Shown here in pieces: positions 8,735-16,591 of a DNA stretch of 64,000 bases. How positions within the stretch are numbered: the first letter of the stretch is position 1; the number at the start of each line of letters is the position of its first letter. Location of the stretch: contig NZ_JAYGJO010000018.1 of assembly GCF_035013185.1 (NCBI RefSeq), positions 41,648 to 105,647 of the forward strand. Reading direction: 5' to 3'. A model generated the notes under the pieces. It was not told where the DNA came from. It did not search any database and saw only the letters and a list, made by a program, of their open reading frames with translations. A program made the translations under genes and the position numbers. The stretch comes from Acerihabitans sp035013185. Its GTDB lineage: Bacteria > Pseudomonadota > Gammaproteobacteria > Enterobacterales > Enterobacteriaceae.

Positions 8735-9937
8735 ATGTATCAACCTGTCGCATTATATATCGGCCTGCGTTACATGCGTGGGCGGGCATCAGACCGATTC
8801 GGGCGCTTTGTCTCCTGGTTATCCTCCATCGGCATCACGCTGGGCGTTATGGCCCTGGTCACCGTCTTATCGGTGATGAACGGCTTTGAGCGTGAGCTGG
8901 AAGGCAATATCTTGGGCGTCATGCCCCAGGCGTTAATCACCACACCCAGCGGTTCACTGGATCCTAAACGCATTCCGTCCTCGGCGCTAGAAGGACTTAA
9001 GGGTGTTAGCCGAATCGTGCCGTTAACCACCGCTGATGTGGTACTGCAAAGCGCGCGCAGCGTAGCGGTGGGCGTGATGCTGGGTGTGAATCCTGATGAT
9101 CCTGAACCCTTGGCACGTTATTTGGTTAATGTGCGTTTGGATCAGTTGCAACCGGGCGGTTATCAGGTGATCCTCGGCGAGCAGTTGGCCAGCCAACTCG
9201 GCGTGAAACGCGGCGACCAGGTGCGTTTGATGGTGCCGGGTGCCAGCCAGTTTACCCCGATGGGGCGCATCCCCAGTCAGCGATTGTTCACCGTGGTGGG
9301 CACCTTTGCCGCCAATAGTGAAGTGGACGAATACGAATTGCTGACCAACCAACAGGATGCTTCGCGCCTGATGCGTTATCCGCTCGGCAATATTACCGGC
9401 TGGCGCCTGTGGCTGAAAAATCCACTAGACGTTGAATCGGTTAGCCGCCAAACGTTACCCGCCGGGACCGAATGGAAAGACTGGCGTGAACGTAAAGGTG
9501 AGCTGTTCCAGGCGGTACGGATGGAAAAAAACATGATGGGATTGCTGCTTAGCCTGATTGTCGCGGTGGCGGCGTTTAATATCATTACTTCGCTAGGCCT
9601 GCTGGTGATGGAAAAACAGGCCGAAGTGGCCATCTTACAAACGCTGGGGCTGACCCGCCGTCAGGTGATGCTGGTATTTATGGTGCAGGGTGCCGGTGCC
9701 GGTGTTATTGGCGCGTTGCTGGGTACCGGCCTGGGCCTGTTGCTAGCCAGCCAACTGAATAATTTGATGCCGGTGATTGGCTCGTTCCTCGATGGTGCCC
9801 AGTTGCCAATTGATATCGAACCGCTACAGGTGGTCACCATTGCTCTATTGGCGATGGTGGTGGCGTTGTTATCCACGCTGTATCCTTCCTGGCGCGCGGC
9901 CGCCGCACACCCCGCTGAGGCTTTACGTTATGAATAA
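8735..9937 (+). CDS. lolC: Lipoprotein-releasing ABC permease subunit LolC
   Basis: Inner-membrane subunit of the LolCDE complex, which extracts outer-membrane lipoproteins and passes them to LolA. 400 residues, against 399 in E. coli. It has one N-terminal transmembrane helix (about 22-45, GITLGVMALVTVLSVMNGFE), a large periplasmic MacB-like domain, and three C-terminal helices in the FtsX-like permease part (MMGLLLSLIVAVAAFNIITS onward). It ends in SWRAAAAHPAEALRYE, typical of LolC. ATG 8735 gives MYQPVALYIGLRYMRG as in E. coli; the in-frame ATG at 8708 has no homologous sequence. Its stop overlaps lolD by 8 bases, implying coupled translation. Confidence 0.96.
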   Translation: MYQPVALYIGLRYMRGRASDRFGRFVSWLSSIGITLGVMALVTVLSVMNGFERELEGNILGVMPQALITTPSGSLDPKRIPSSALEGLKGVSRIVPLTTADVVLQSARSVAVGVMLGVNPDDPEPLARYLVNVRLDQLQPGGYQVILGEQLASQLGVKRGDQVRLMVPGASQFTPMGRIPSQRLFTVVGTFAANSEVDEYELLTNQQDASRLMRYPLGNITGWRLWLKNPLDVESVSRQTLPAGTEWKDWRERKGELFQAVRMEKNMMGLLLSLIVAVAAFNIITSLGLLVMEKQAEVAILQTLGLTRRQVMLVFMVQGAGAGVIGALLGTGLGLLLASQLNNLMPVIGSFLDGAQLPIDIEPLQVVTIALLAMVVALLSTLYPSWRAAAAHPAEALRYE

Positions 9938-10637
9938 TGCTCCTTTGTTGCAATGTAACAATCTGAGTAAGCGTTACCAAGAAGGCAAACTCTTCACCGA
10001 CGTACTGCGTGACGTCACCTTTTCCATGCAGCCGGGCGAAATGATGGCGATTGTCGGCAGCTCCGGTTCCGGTAAAAGCACCTTACTGCACCTGTTGGGG
10101 GGGCTGGATGCACCCACTTCCGGAGAGGTGATTTTCGAAGGCCAGCCGCTTAACAGCCTCTCTTCTCAGGCACGTGCAGAAATTCGCAATCGTCGTTTGG
10201 GTTTTATCTATCAATTTCACCATTTGCTGCCGGATTTCAGCGCGATGGAAAATGTTGCCATGCCGCTTCTGATCGGCGGCACCACGCCACAGCAGGCCAA
10301 AGCTAGCGCCAGCGAGATGTTGGCGGCGGTGGGGCTGGAGAAACGCGGCCATCATCGTCCTTCGGAGCTCTCAGGCGGTGAACGCCAGCGGGTCGCCATT
10401 GCACGGGCATTGGTCAATCACCCCGCCCTGGTATTGGCTGACGAGCCAACCGGTAACCTGGATCAGCGTACCGCCGACAGTATTTTTGAGCTACTCGGTG
10501 AACTGAATATGCGTCAGGGCACGGCGTTTCTGGTGGTGACGCATGATTTGCACTTGGCGCGGCGCCTGAATCGTCAGTTGGAAATGCGAGACGGCCAGTT
10601 GCAACCAGACGCCGATCTGTCGGGAGTCCGTGGATGA
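9930..10637 (+). CDS. lolD: Lipoprotein-releasing ABC ATPase LolD
   Basis: ATPase of the LolCDE lipoprotein exporter, at the cytoplasmic face of the inner membrane. 235 residues with Walker A GSSGSGKST (43-51), the Q-loop region FIYQFHHLLPDF, ABC signature LSGGERQRVAIARAL, Walker B LVLADEPTG and the switch VVTHD. IYQFHHLLPDF is specific to LolD. ATG 9930 lies inside the last codons of lolC, and the lolD stop overlaps the lolE ATG (10634), so the three genes form one tightly coupled operon. Confidence 0.96.
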   Translation: MNNAPLLQCNNLSKRYQEGKLFTDVLRDVTFSMQPGEMMAIVGSSGSGKSTLLHLLGGLDAPTSGEVIFEGQPLNSLSSQARAEIRNRRLGFIYQFHHLLPDFSAMENVAMPLLIGGTTPQQAKASASEMLAAVGLEKRGHHRPSELSGGERQRVAIARALVNHPALVLADEPTGNLDQRTADSIFELLGELNMRQGTAFLVVTHDLHLARRLNRQLEMRDGQLQPDADLSGVRG

Positions 10638-11881
10638 GAGGTATACCACTGGCGTTACAGATTGCACTGCGCTTTAGCCGTGGCCGGCGCAGCGGTGGTA
10701 TGGTTTCGCTGATTTCGATTATTTCCACCGTGGGTATTGCTCTGGGCGTGGCGGTGCTGATTATCGGTCTGAGCGCCATGAACGGGTTTGAACGCGAGTT
10801 GAACCATCGTATTCTGGCGGTGGTGCCCCACGGGGAGATTGAACCGGTGAACCCGCCGTTTACCGGTTGGCCGGCCATTTTGGCCCGAGTGGAAAAAGTA
10901 CCCGGTATCGAGGCGGCCGCACCTTACCTGAATTTCACGGGTCTGGTGGAACGTGGCGCGAAGCTAAAAGCTATCCAGGTGCGCGGGGTCAATCCACAGC
11001 AGGAGTCGCATTTAAGTGCGCTGCCTTCGTATGTGCAGAATAATGCGTGGCAGAATTTTTCCGCCGGCAAACAACAGATTATTATCGGCCAGGGTGTCGC
11101 GGTAGCCCTTGGTGTTAAACAGGGGGACTGGTTAACCATCATGATCCCCAACAGCGATCCCGAGATGAAGTTGCTGCAGCCTAAGCGTATCAGGCTGCAG
11201 GTCAGCGGTATTTTGGCACTCAACGGTCAATTGGATCACAGTTTCGCCATGGTGCCGCTGGCCGATGCGCAGCAATATTTGGACCGCGGGCATGACATCA
11301 GCGGCATTGCCATTAAAATGGCGGATCCTTTTGCTGCCAATAAGTTGGTGCGTGACGCGGGAGAGGTGACGCAATCGTATGTCTACATCCGTAGCTGGAT
11401 CAACACCTATGGTTATATGTACCGGGATATCCAAATGATCCGGGCTATTATGTATCTGGCCATGGTGCTGGTGATTGGTGTAGCCTGCTTTAATATTGTT
11501 TCCACTCTGGTCATGGCGGTGAAGGATAAAAGTACCGATATCGCCATATTGCGCACCCTGGGTGCTAAAGACCGGCTAACCCGTGCTATTTTTATTTGGT
11601 ATGGCCTGCTGGCCGGTTTAACGGGCAGTGTCAGCGGCGTGGTGGTTGGCGTGGCGGCGGCGCTGAATTTGACGTCATTGGTTAAGGGCATTGAACACCT
11701 GCTCGGGCATAATCTGCTTTCCGGTGATATTTACCCCATCGATTTTTTGCCTACCGAGCTGCATTGGCTGGACGTGGCGATTGTATTAGGTACGGCGTTA
11801 TTGCTGAGTTTGTTGGCCAGTTGGTATCCGGCCAGACGTGCAAGCCGTATCGACCCGGCGCGGGTTCTAAGTGGTCAATAA
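10634..11881 (+). CDS. lolE: Lipoprotein-releasing ABC permease subunit LolE
   Basis: Second permease of LolCDE, 415 residues (E. coli 414). It carries the LolE N-terminus with FSRGRR-GGMVSLISIIS and helix 1 (about 24-48), the periplasmic domain with VRGVNPQQE, and three C-terminal helices starting at MIRAIMYLAMVLVIGVACFN. It ends in SWYPARRASRIDPARVLSGQ. It begins at ATG 10634, four bases inside lolD. In E. coli nagK follows; here cobB follows after 33 bases, so nagK is missing at this place. Confidence 0.96.
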   Translation: MRGIPLALQIALRFSRGRRSGGMVSLISIISTVGIALGVAVLIIGLSAMNGFERELNHRILAVVPHGEIEPVNPPFTGWPAILARVEKVPGIEAAAPYLNFTGLVERGAKLKAIQVRGVNPQQESHLSALPSYVQNNAWQNFSAGKQQIIIGQGVAVALGVKQGDWLTIMIPNSDPEMKLLQPKRIRLQVSGILALNGQLDHSFAMVPLADAQQYLDRGHDISGIAIKMADPFAANKLVRDAGEVTQSYVYIRSWINTYGYMYRDIQMIRAIMYLAMVLVIGVACFNIVSTLVMAVKDKSTDIAILRTLGAKDRLTRAIFIWYGLLAGLTGSVSGVVVGVAAALNLTSLVKGIEHLLGHNLLSGDIYPIDFLPTELHWLDVAIVLGTALLLSLLASWYPARRASRIDPARVLSGQ

Positions 11882-11914
11882 GTCGGTTTTGCCAGGTTTT
11901 AAGGAATCAGTAGC

Positions 11915-12745
11915 ATGCGTATACATCGCCGGTTAATGCAGTTTCGTAAAAGTAAACGATTAAGGCAACAGCGTTTGCGTTCACGTATTTTTCATCGTGA
12001 CACCATGGCGGTAACCAAAATGAAAAAACCTTTTGTAGTGGTCTTAACCGGAGCGGGTGTTTCCGCTGAGTCCGGTATTCGTACCTTCCGTGCGGCAGAT
12101 GGTCTGTGGGAGGAACATCGGGTTGAAGACGTCGCCACGCCCGAAGGCTTCCAGCGCGATCCGCAACTGGTACAGGCTTTTTATAATGCTCGACGTCGCC
12201 AGTTGCAGCAGCCAGAGATCAAACCCAACGCCGCCCATCTGGCGTTGGCAGAGCTAGAACAGGTGTTGGGCGATCACTTTTTGTTGGTGACGCAAAATAT
12301 TGATAATTTGCACGAGCGTGCTGGCAGTCGACGCGTTATCCACATGCACGGCGAGTTGCTTAAGGTGCGCTGTGTCAACAGTGGTCAGGTGTTCGAATGG
12401 ACTGAAGACGTGACCGAACACGATCGTTGCCATTGCTGTCAGTTTCCCGCCGTGCTGCGACCACACGTGGTCTGGTTTGGCGAGATGCCTCTGGGCATGG
12501 ATGATATCTACACGGCTATTGGTCATGCTGATTATTTCCTGTCTATCGGTACCTCCGGGCATGTTTATCCTGCAGCGGGTTTTGTACACGAAGCGTGCTT
12601 GAGCGGTGCCCGAACGGTGGAACTCAATCTGGAGCCCAGCCATGTGCAAAGCCAGTTCGAGGAGCATATTTACGGCCCGGCTAGCGTTTGTGTACCGAAG
12701 TATGTGGATCAGTTTATTGAGGCGTTAGCCGCACAGCGAGGGTAA
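11915..12745 (+). CDS. cobB: NAD-dependent protein deacylase CobB (sirtuin)
   Basis: Sirtuin that removes acetyl and other acyl groups from lysines, for example reactivating acetyl-CoA synthetase. 276 residues, matching the long E. coli form with its Arg/Lys-rich N-terminal extension (RLMQFRKSKRLRQQRLRSR). NAD-binding GAGVSAESGIRTFR, then TQNIDNLHERAG, catalytic HMHGEL, a Cys pair in CHCCQFP, RPHVVWFGEMPLGMD and GTSGHVYPAAGFV are all present. A downstream ATG at 12005 could give a short form. The last 37 bases overlap the 3' end of a small minus-strand gene. Confidence 0.95.
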   Translation: MRIHRRLMQFRKSKRLRQQRLRSRIFHRDTMAVTKMKKPFVVVLTGAGVSAESGIRTFRAADGLWEEHRVEDVATPEGFQRDPQLVQAFYNARRRQLQQPEIKPNAAHLALAELEQVLGDHFLLVTQNIDNLHERAGSRRVIHMHGELLKVRCVNSGQVFEWTEDVTEHDRCHCCQFPAVLRPHVVWFGEMPLGMDDIYTAIGHADYFLSIGTSGHVYPAAGFVHEACLSGARTVELNLEPSHVQSQFEEHIYGPASVCVPKYVDQFIEALAAQRG

Positions 12746-13014
12746 CGGGGGGAGTTTCGCTTGCCTCGATGGGGGGATCCATGGGGCATGGGGGTATTTA
12801 CTGGCAGATGATTTGCTGCTCGAGCCAATACGTCGGCGGTAATGGTGATCCCTACGCCTACAGGTGGTGGGATCATGCGCATCGAACTCGCACCGACACC
12901 GATCACTAAGGGCCCAATTCCATTTGAATTCCACTGGTTAGGTCTGCTCTGGTCTGGTTGGTTCGGTTGGTTCGGCGCCGGGTTAGCATTGATGCCAAAT
13001 TGTGGTCTAAACAT
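12709..13014 (-). CDS. Small Pro/Asn-rich protein of unknown function
   Basis: 101 residues, not recognised. It is worth calling a gene because a near-ideal ribosome site, AAAGGAGATATAA, runs straight into the ATG at 13014. Residues 1-32 are rich in Asn, Pro and Gln (NANPAPNQPNQPDQSRPNQ). Residues 33-65 are Gly/Val/Ile-rich and hydrophobic (GIGPLVIGVGAS, PVGVGITITADVLA). The tail is basic (HRGKRNSPRYPRC). It follows a small membrane protein by 59 bases on the same strand, and its 3' end runs 37 bases into cobB. A secreted or membrane-active peptide is possible but is only inference. The low-complexity DNA could also mislead. Confidence 0.5.
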   Translation of the reverse strand: MFRPQFGINANPAPNQPNQPDQSRPNQWNSNGIGPLVIGVGASSMRMIPPPVGVGITITADVLARAANHLPVNTPMPHGSPHRGKRNSPRYPRCAANASIN

Positions 13015-13073
13015 TTATATCTCCTTTAATTAAATATTCCGTTAAATAAGTTTGGATTTTATAGCTACCTGCA

Positions 13074-13331
13074 TTACACTTTCTTGAAATAAAATACGAT
13101 CGCCACCATTGCCACAATAATGCTGGCGGATAATATCACTATGATTCCATTGAGTGGAATAGTTATCGATTGTGCAATAAAATCATAATTTTCAATCACT
13201 ATTTCGATAAAGAACAATAAAAAACTGACACAAAAAACATTAATAAACACTATGGGAGTTTTCTTTTCAGTTACATTTTTATAGTAAAAATGCAATGCTA
13301 CCATTACTGGCAATACATAAAAAAACGTCAT
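13074..13331 (-). CDS. Small three-helix membrane protein of unknown function
   Basis: 85 residues with three hydrophobic segments: about 2-17 (FFYVLPVMVALHFYY), 27-45 (VFINVFCVSFLLFFIEIVI) and 58-81 (IPLNGIIVILSASIIVAMVAIVFYF). A KKV tail closes it. No family is recognised. It is AT-rich compared with flanking core genes, which suggests foreign origin. It lies upstream of the Pro/Asn-rich gene on the same strand, with a weak GAAG ribosome site before ATG 13331. A perfect TGGTTATAACCA palindrome lies 18 bases upstream. An immunity-like role for the neighbouring peptide is one possibility. Confidence 0.5.
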   Translation of the reverse strand: MTFFYVLPVMVALHFYYKNVTEKKTPIVFINVFCVSFLLFFIEIVIENYDFIAQSITIPLNGIIVILSASIIVAMVAIVFYFKKV

Positions 13332-13348
13332 ACAAAATCTTCATAAAA

Positions 13349-13360
13349 TGGTTATAACCA
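13349..13360. promoter_or_regulatory. Palindrome copy 1, possible operator
   Basis: TGGTTATAACCA is a perfect 12-base palindrome 18 bases upstream of the small membrane protein gene. The same core recurs at 13457-13472, centre-to-centre distance 110 bases. Placement and duplication suggest a regulator binding site; the regulator is unknown. Confidence 0.4.
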
Positions 13361-13456
13361 AACATATATATTTCAATGGTCCATGTCAATGGTAAATTTA
13401 ATACGTTTTATCCAACAATGCTTTCAACTATAATTTCTATTATTAATAATAATGTT

Positions 13457-13472
13457 TTTGGTTATAACCAAA
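13457..13472. promoter_or_regulatory. Palindrome copy 2, possible operator
   Basis: TTTGGTTATAACCAAA is a perfect 16-base palindrome sharing the 12-base core with 13349-13360. It lies in AT-rich DNA upstream of the two small minus-strand genes. Confidence 0.4.
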
Positions 13473-13621
13473 GGACTTATTATTTTTGGCTGGTGTATAT
13501 GTTACGCAAAATGCCTGCGCCTAATACCGCGCCACTTTTGCTCGCACATGTCCGTTACTGGGTAATCAAATATCCGTATTTGAGGCCATTTATGCCGGCG
13601 TTGGCGAATACAGCGACTTAA

Positions 13622-13873
13622 AGGCTCTTTGACGGGCACATGATTGAGCCGCTACGTGAGGCGTTTTGTTCCGCGTGTGAAAAGTGTGAATGTGAAATTA
13701 TTGAGATGGACGGTGAATGCGACCCTGTACACCTGCTGATTGCCTACCCGCCGACGCGGGCTGTAAGCATGATGGTGAATAGTGTAAAGTCGGTTTAGTC
13801 GCGTCTGCTTCGTCAGCAAAATACGCATTTGCGGATGCAGTTCACATTGGGCGAGGGTTTACGGCGGATCTCG
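13622..13873 (+). pseudogene. IS200/IS605-type TnpA remnant
   Basis: Reading from 13622 gives RLFDGHMIEPLREAFCS, then CEIIEMDGECDPVHLLIAYPP, VSMMVNSVKSV, a stop at 13796-13798, and SRLLRQQNTHLRMQF. This is the middle of the Y1 transposases (pattern: EMDGE-x-DHVHLLV-x-YPP, VNSLKGVSSRLLR). The first His of the HUH motif is replaced (DPVH), an in-frame stop interrupts it, and both ends are missing. It is a dead fragment in the variable zone before pepT. Confidence 0.75.
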
Positions 13874-13985
13874 CTGAGGCAATCTTGCTTTTTTTTCGGT
13901 CAAAACAGTGAAAAATGACCTGACACAATATTTGGATAATCATCGCTACCCATAATGGGCGCTAGTGATGCGACAGGCGGAAAAA

Positions 13986-15227
13986 ATGGATAAATTACTC
14001 GATCGTTTTCTGAATTATGTCTCCTTTGATACCCAATCGAAACCAGGGGTTAAGCAGGTACCCAGTACCGAAGGACAGTGGAAACTGGCGCGGGCATTAC
14101 AAGATGAGCTGACCGCGTTGGGATTTGAACAGGTGACGTTAAGCGATCATGGTTGTTTGATGGCCACGTTGCCTTCTAATGTCGCCTGGGCGGTGCCAAC
14201 CATTGGTTTTATTTCCCATATGGACACTGCGCCGGATTTTTCCGGCAAACATATCCATCCGCAAATCGTGGAAAATTATCGTGGCGGCGATATTGCCTTG
14301 GGCAACGGTGATGAAATTCTATCGCCGGTCATGTTCCCGGTGTTGCACCAGTTGTTGGGGCACACGCTGATAACCACCGACGGTAAAAGCCTGCTAGGCG
14401 CCGATGATAAGGCCGGTATTGCGGAAATAATCACGGCGATGGTGCGGATCAAACATCAGCAACTGCCCCATGGTGACATCCGCATCGCTTTTACGCCGGA
14501 CGAAGAAGTTGGCAAAGGCGCGCAGTTTTTTGATGTTGAACGTTTTGGCGCCGAATGGGCCTACACAATGGACGGTGGCGGTATCGGTGAATTGGAATAT
14601 GAAAATTTCAATGCTGCCTCGGTACTGGTAAAAATCGTCGGCAATAATGTCCATCCTGGTTCTGCCAAGGGTGTTATGGTTAATGCATTGACCCTCGCCA
14701 CACGGTTTCATCAATTAATGCCGGTTAACGAAACGCCGGAAACCACCGAGGGTTACCAGGGTTTTTATCATTTGAACACCATGAAGGGCAGTGTCGATCG
14801 GGCGGAAATGCACTATATTGTGCGCGATTTTGATCGTCTTAATTTTGAAGCACGTAAGCAGTTTATGATTAGCGCCGCCGAAACATTGGGCAAAGGACTT
14901 CACCCGGATTGCTATATTGAATTGTCCATTGAGGACAGTTATTACAATATGCATGAGCAGGTTGCCAAATATCCGCATATTATTGAGCTGGCCCAACAGG
15001 CTGTGCGCGACTGTGGGGTAGAGCCGGTGATGAAACCGATACGTGGGGGGACCGATGGCGCTCATCTGTCATTCCGTGGTTTACCTTGTCCGAATCTGTT
15101 TACCGGCGGATATAACTATCACGGCAAACATGAATTTGCCTCTCAGGACGGTATGGAAAAAGCGGTACAGGTGATTATGCGTATCAGTGAGCTGACCGCG
15201 TTGCGTTCGAAGGCAACATCACATTAG
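13986..15227 (+). CDS. pepT: Peptidase T (tripeptide aminopeptidase)
   Basis: Cytoplasmic zinc aminopeptidase of the M20 family that releases the N-terminal residue of tripeptides. 413 residues (E. coli 408). Metal ligands and catalytic residues lie in GFISHMDTAPD, LLGADDKAGIAE and FTPDEEVGKG; the dimerisation domain is in the middle; PIRGGTDGAHLSF and NYHGKHEF carry the last ligands. ATG 13986 gives MDKLLDRFLNYVS as in E. coli, with AGGCGGAA just before it. Upstream in-frame codons add unrelated residues. It ends at a strong bidirectional hairpin shared with roxA. Confidence 0.96.
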   Translation: MDKLLDRFLNYVSFDTQSKPGVKQVPSTEGQWKLARALQDELTALGFEQVTLSDHGCLMATLPSNVAWAVPTIGFISHMDTAPDFSGKHIHPQIVENYRGGDIALGNGDEILSPVMFPVLHQLLGHTLITTDGKSLLGADDKAGIAEIITAMVRIKHQQLPHGDIRIAFTPDEEVGKGAQFFDVERFGAEWAYTMDGGGIGELEYENFNAASVLVKIVGNNVHPGSAKGVMVNALTLATRFHQLMPVNETPETTEGYQGFYHLNTMKGSVDRAEMHYIVRDFDRLNFEARKQFMISAAETLGKGLHPDCYIELSIEDSYYNMHEQVAKYPHIIELAQQAVRDCGVEPVMKPIRGGTDGAHLSFRGLPCPNLFTGGYNYHGKHEFASQDGMEKAVQVIMRISELTALRSKATSH

Positions 15228-15257
15228 GGGCGCTCGTCCAGATTGAGCTATCAAGGT

Positions 15258-15293
15258 AAACAACGCGAAAATGGGTGTCTTTTCGCGTTGTTT
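15258..15293. terminator. Bidirectional terminator between pepT and roxA
   Basis: AAACAACGCGAAAA (15258-15271) pairs perfectly over 14 bases with TTTTCGCGTTGTTT (15280-15293) around an 8-base loop. A/T-rich stem ends give a T-run on both strands. It lies between two convergent genes, as expected for a shared rho-independent terminator. Confidence 0.85.
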
Positions 15294-15316
15294 AGCCGTG
15301 CTAAAATGGATAAAAA

Positions 15317-16438
15317 TTAGTTTTTAAAATACCAGTAACCGTTATTGATAAGCGAAGTCAGTAGCGCCAGGAACGACGCATCGTCCAATGCCTCGCCAAG
15401 CTGCACGGCATCGATAACGTTAGCGCTGGCGAGGGTCGCGACCGCTTGTTGGTGCTCAGTCACCAACCGTTCCCCATTGGCGTAACATTCCGCGCCGATT
15501 TTGACCACTCGCAGCCCACCTAGCCGTTGCAGTTTGTCGCCCTGACGGAGCAAATCATAAATTTCACCAGCTTGATAGGGCGGTTCTGGTGGCGCCAGAT
15601 CCAGTTCATGGCGGGATTGGGAAATAAATTCACCAAACCAATGATTAAACTGTTCCGGTTGCTGTACTAAATCGAGCATCATATTACGTAACCCGTCGAT
15701 CTCCCCCGGCAGGATTTCAGCTGGATCGGGCCGCAAGGTGACGTCCGGATCGCTATAGCGCATGCCGCCCAATTCCTGGGCCAATACATAATCGGCAAAA
15801 CCGCTTACCAATTCCCGGCCGTTTGGTGCCCGGAAACCAACCGAATAGTTAAGGGCGTTTTCCAATGAATAGCCTTCATGAGGGAATCCGGGTGGGATAT
15901 ACAGCATATCGCCAGGCTCCATTTCCTCATCAATAATGGCGTTGAATGGTTCCACCTGCAGCAAATCGGGATGAGGACAAAGCTGTTTGAGTATTTTTTT
16001 ATCACCGACGCGCCAGTGACGCCGTCCCGAGCCCTGAATGATAAAAACATCATATTGATCGAGATGGGGGCCGACACCACCACCGGGTACGGAAAAAGAA
16101 ATCATTAAATCATCAATGCGCCAATCGGGCAGTTGCCGGAACGGGCGCATCAGCGCGGCGGATGGTTCGTGCCAATGGTCCACTGCCTGTACCAGCAAAG
16201 ACCAGTTATTTTCGCCCAGGTGGTCGAAACTCTCGAACGGTCCGTGGCTGACTTGCCAGCGCCCCTCATCGTGACTGACCAGGCGGCTATCCACTTCGGT
16301 TTCCATTGCCAGCCCGGCCAGTTCATCCGGTGACAGCGGATCGATAAAATCTTTGAATGCGCGTTTGATGATTACCGGTCGTTTTTGCCAGTAACGCTGT
16401 AAAAAATCATTCCAGTCAAGATCGAGTTGATATTCCAT
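15317..16438 (-). CDS. roxA: 50S ribosomal protein L16 arginine hydroxylase RoxA
   Basis: JmjC-type 2-oxoglutarate/Fe(II) oxygenase (formerly YcfD) that hydroxylates an arginine of ribosomal protein L16. 373 residues, the E. coli length. Iron ligands are visible at the E. coli positions: His125 and Asp127 in GPHLDQYD, and His187 in PPGFPHEGYS. The C-terminal winged-helix-like domain is complete. The start at 16438 (MEYQLDLDWNDF) is preceded by GGAAAAGG; an in-frame GTG four codons earlier overlaps that ribosome site and was rejected. It is transcribed leftward, downstream of phoQ. Confidence 0.95.
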   Translation of the reverse strand: MEYQLDLDWNDFLQRYWQKRPVIIKRAFKDFIDPLSPDELAGLAMETEVDSRLVSHDEGRWQVSHGPFESFDHLGENNWSLLVQAVDHWHEPSAALMRPFRQLPDWRIDDLMISFSVPGGGVGPHLDQYDVFIIQGSGRRHWRVGDKKILKQLCPHPDLLQVEPFNAIIDEEMEPGDMLYIPPGFPHEGYSLENALNYSVGFRAPNGRELVSGFADYVLAQELGGMRYSDPDVTLRPDPAEILPGEIDGLRNMMLDLVQQPEQFNHWFGEFISQSRHELDLAPPEPPYQAGEIYDLLRQGDKLQRLGGLRVVKIGAECYANGERLVTEHQQAVATLASANVIDAVQLGEALDDASFLALLTSLINNGYWYFKN

Positions 16439-16591
16439 AGCCTTTTCCACGTAAGGGACCTTGACTGGATTATAACGGAAGCGGAGGCATGGCGGAGGGG
16501 AATTTATCTGACAGGCTGCAAAATAACGAGATGAAATTTTCTGATTCGACCGTTAATTATCGAAATATATTACTCTTGACTCTAATGAAAG

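Noticed and set aside
13376..13621. 81-residue plus-strand frame before the IS200 remnant
   Set aside because: No ribosome site, low-complexity AT-rich start, and it crosses the 16-base palindrome and the transposase scar.
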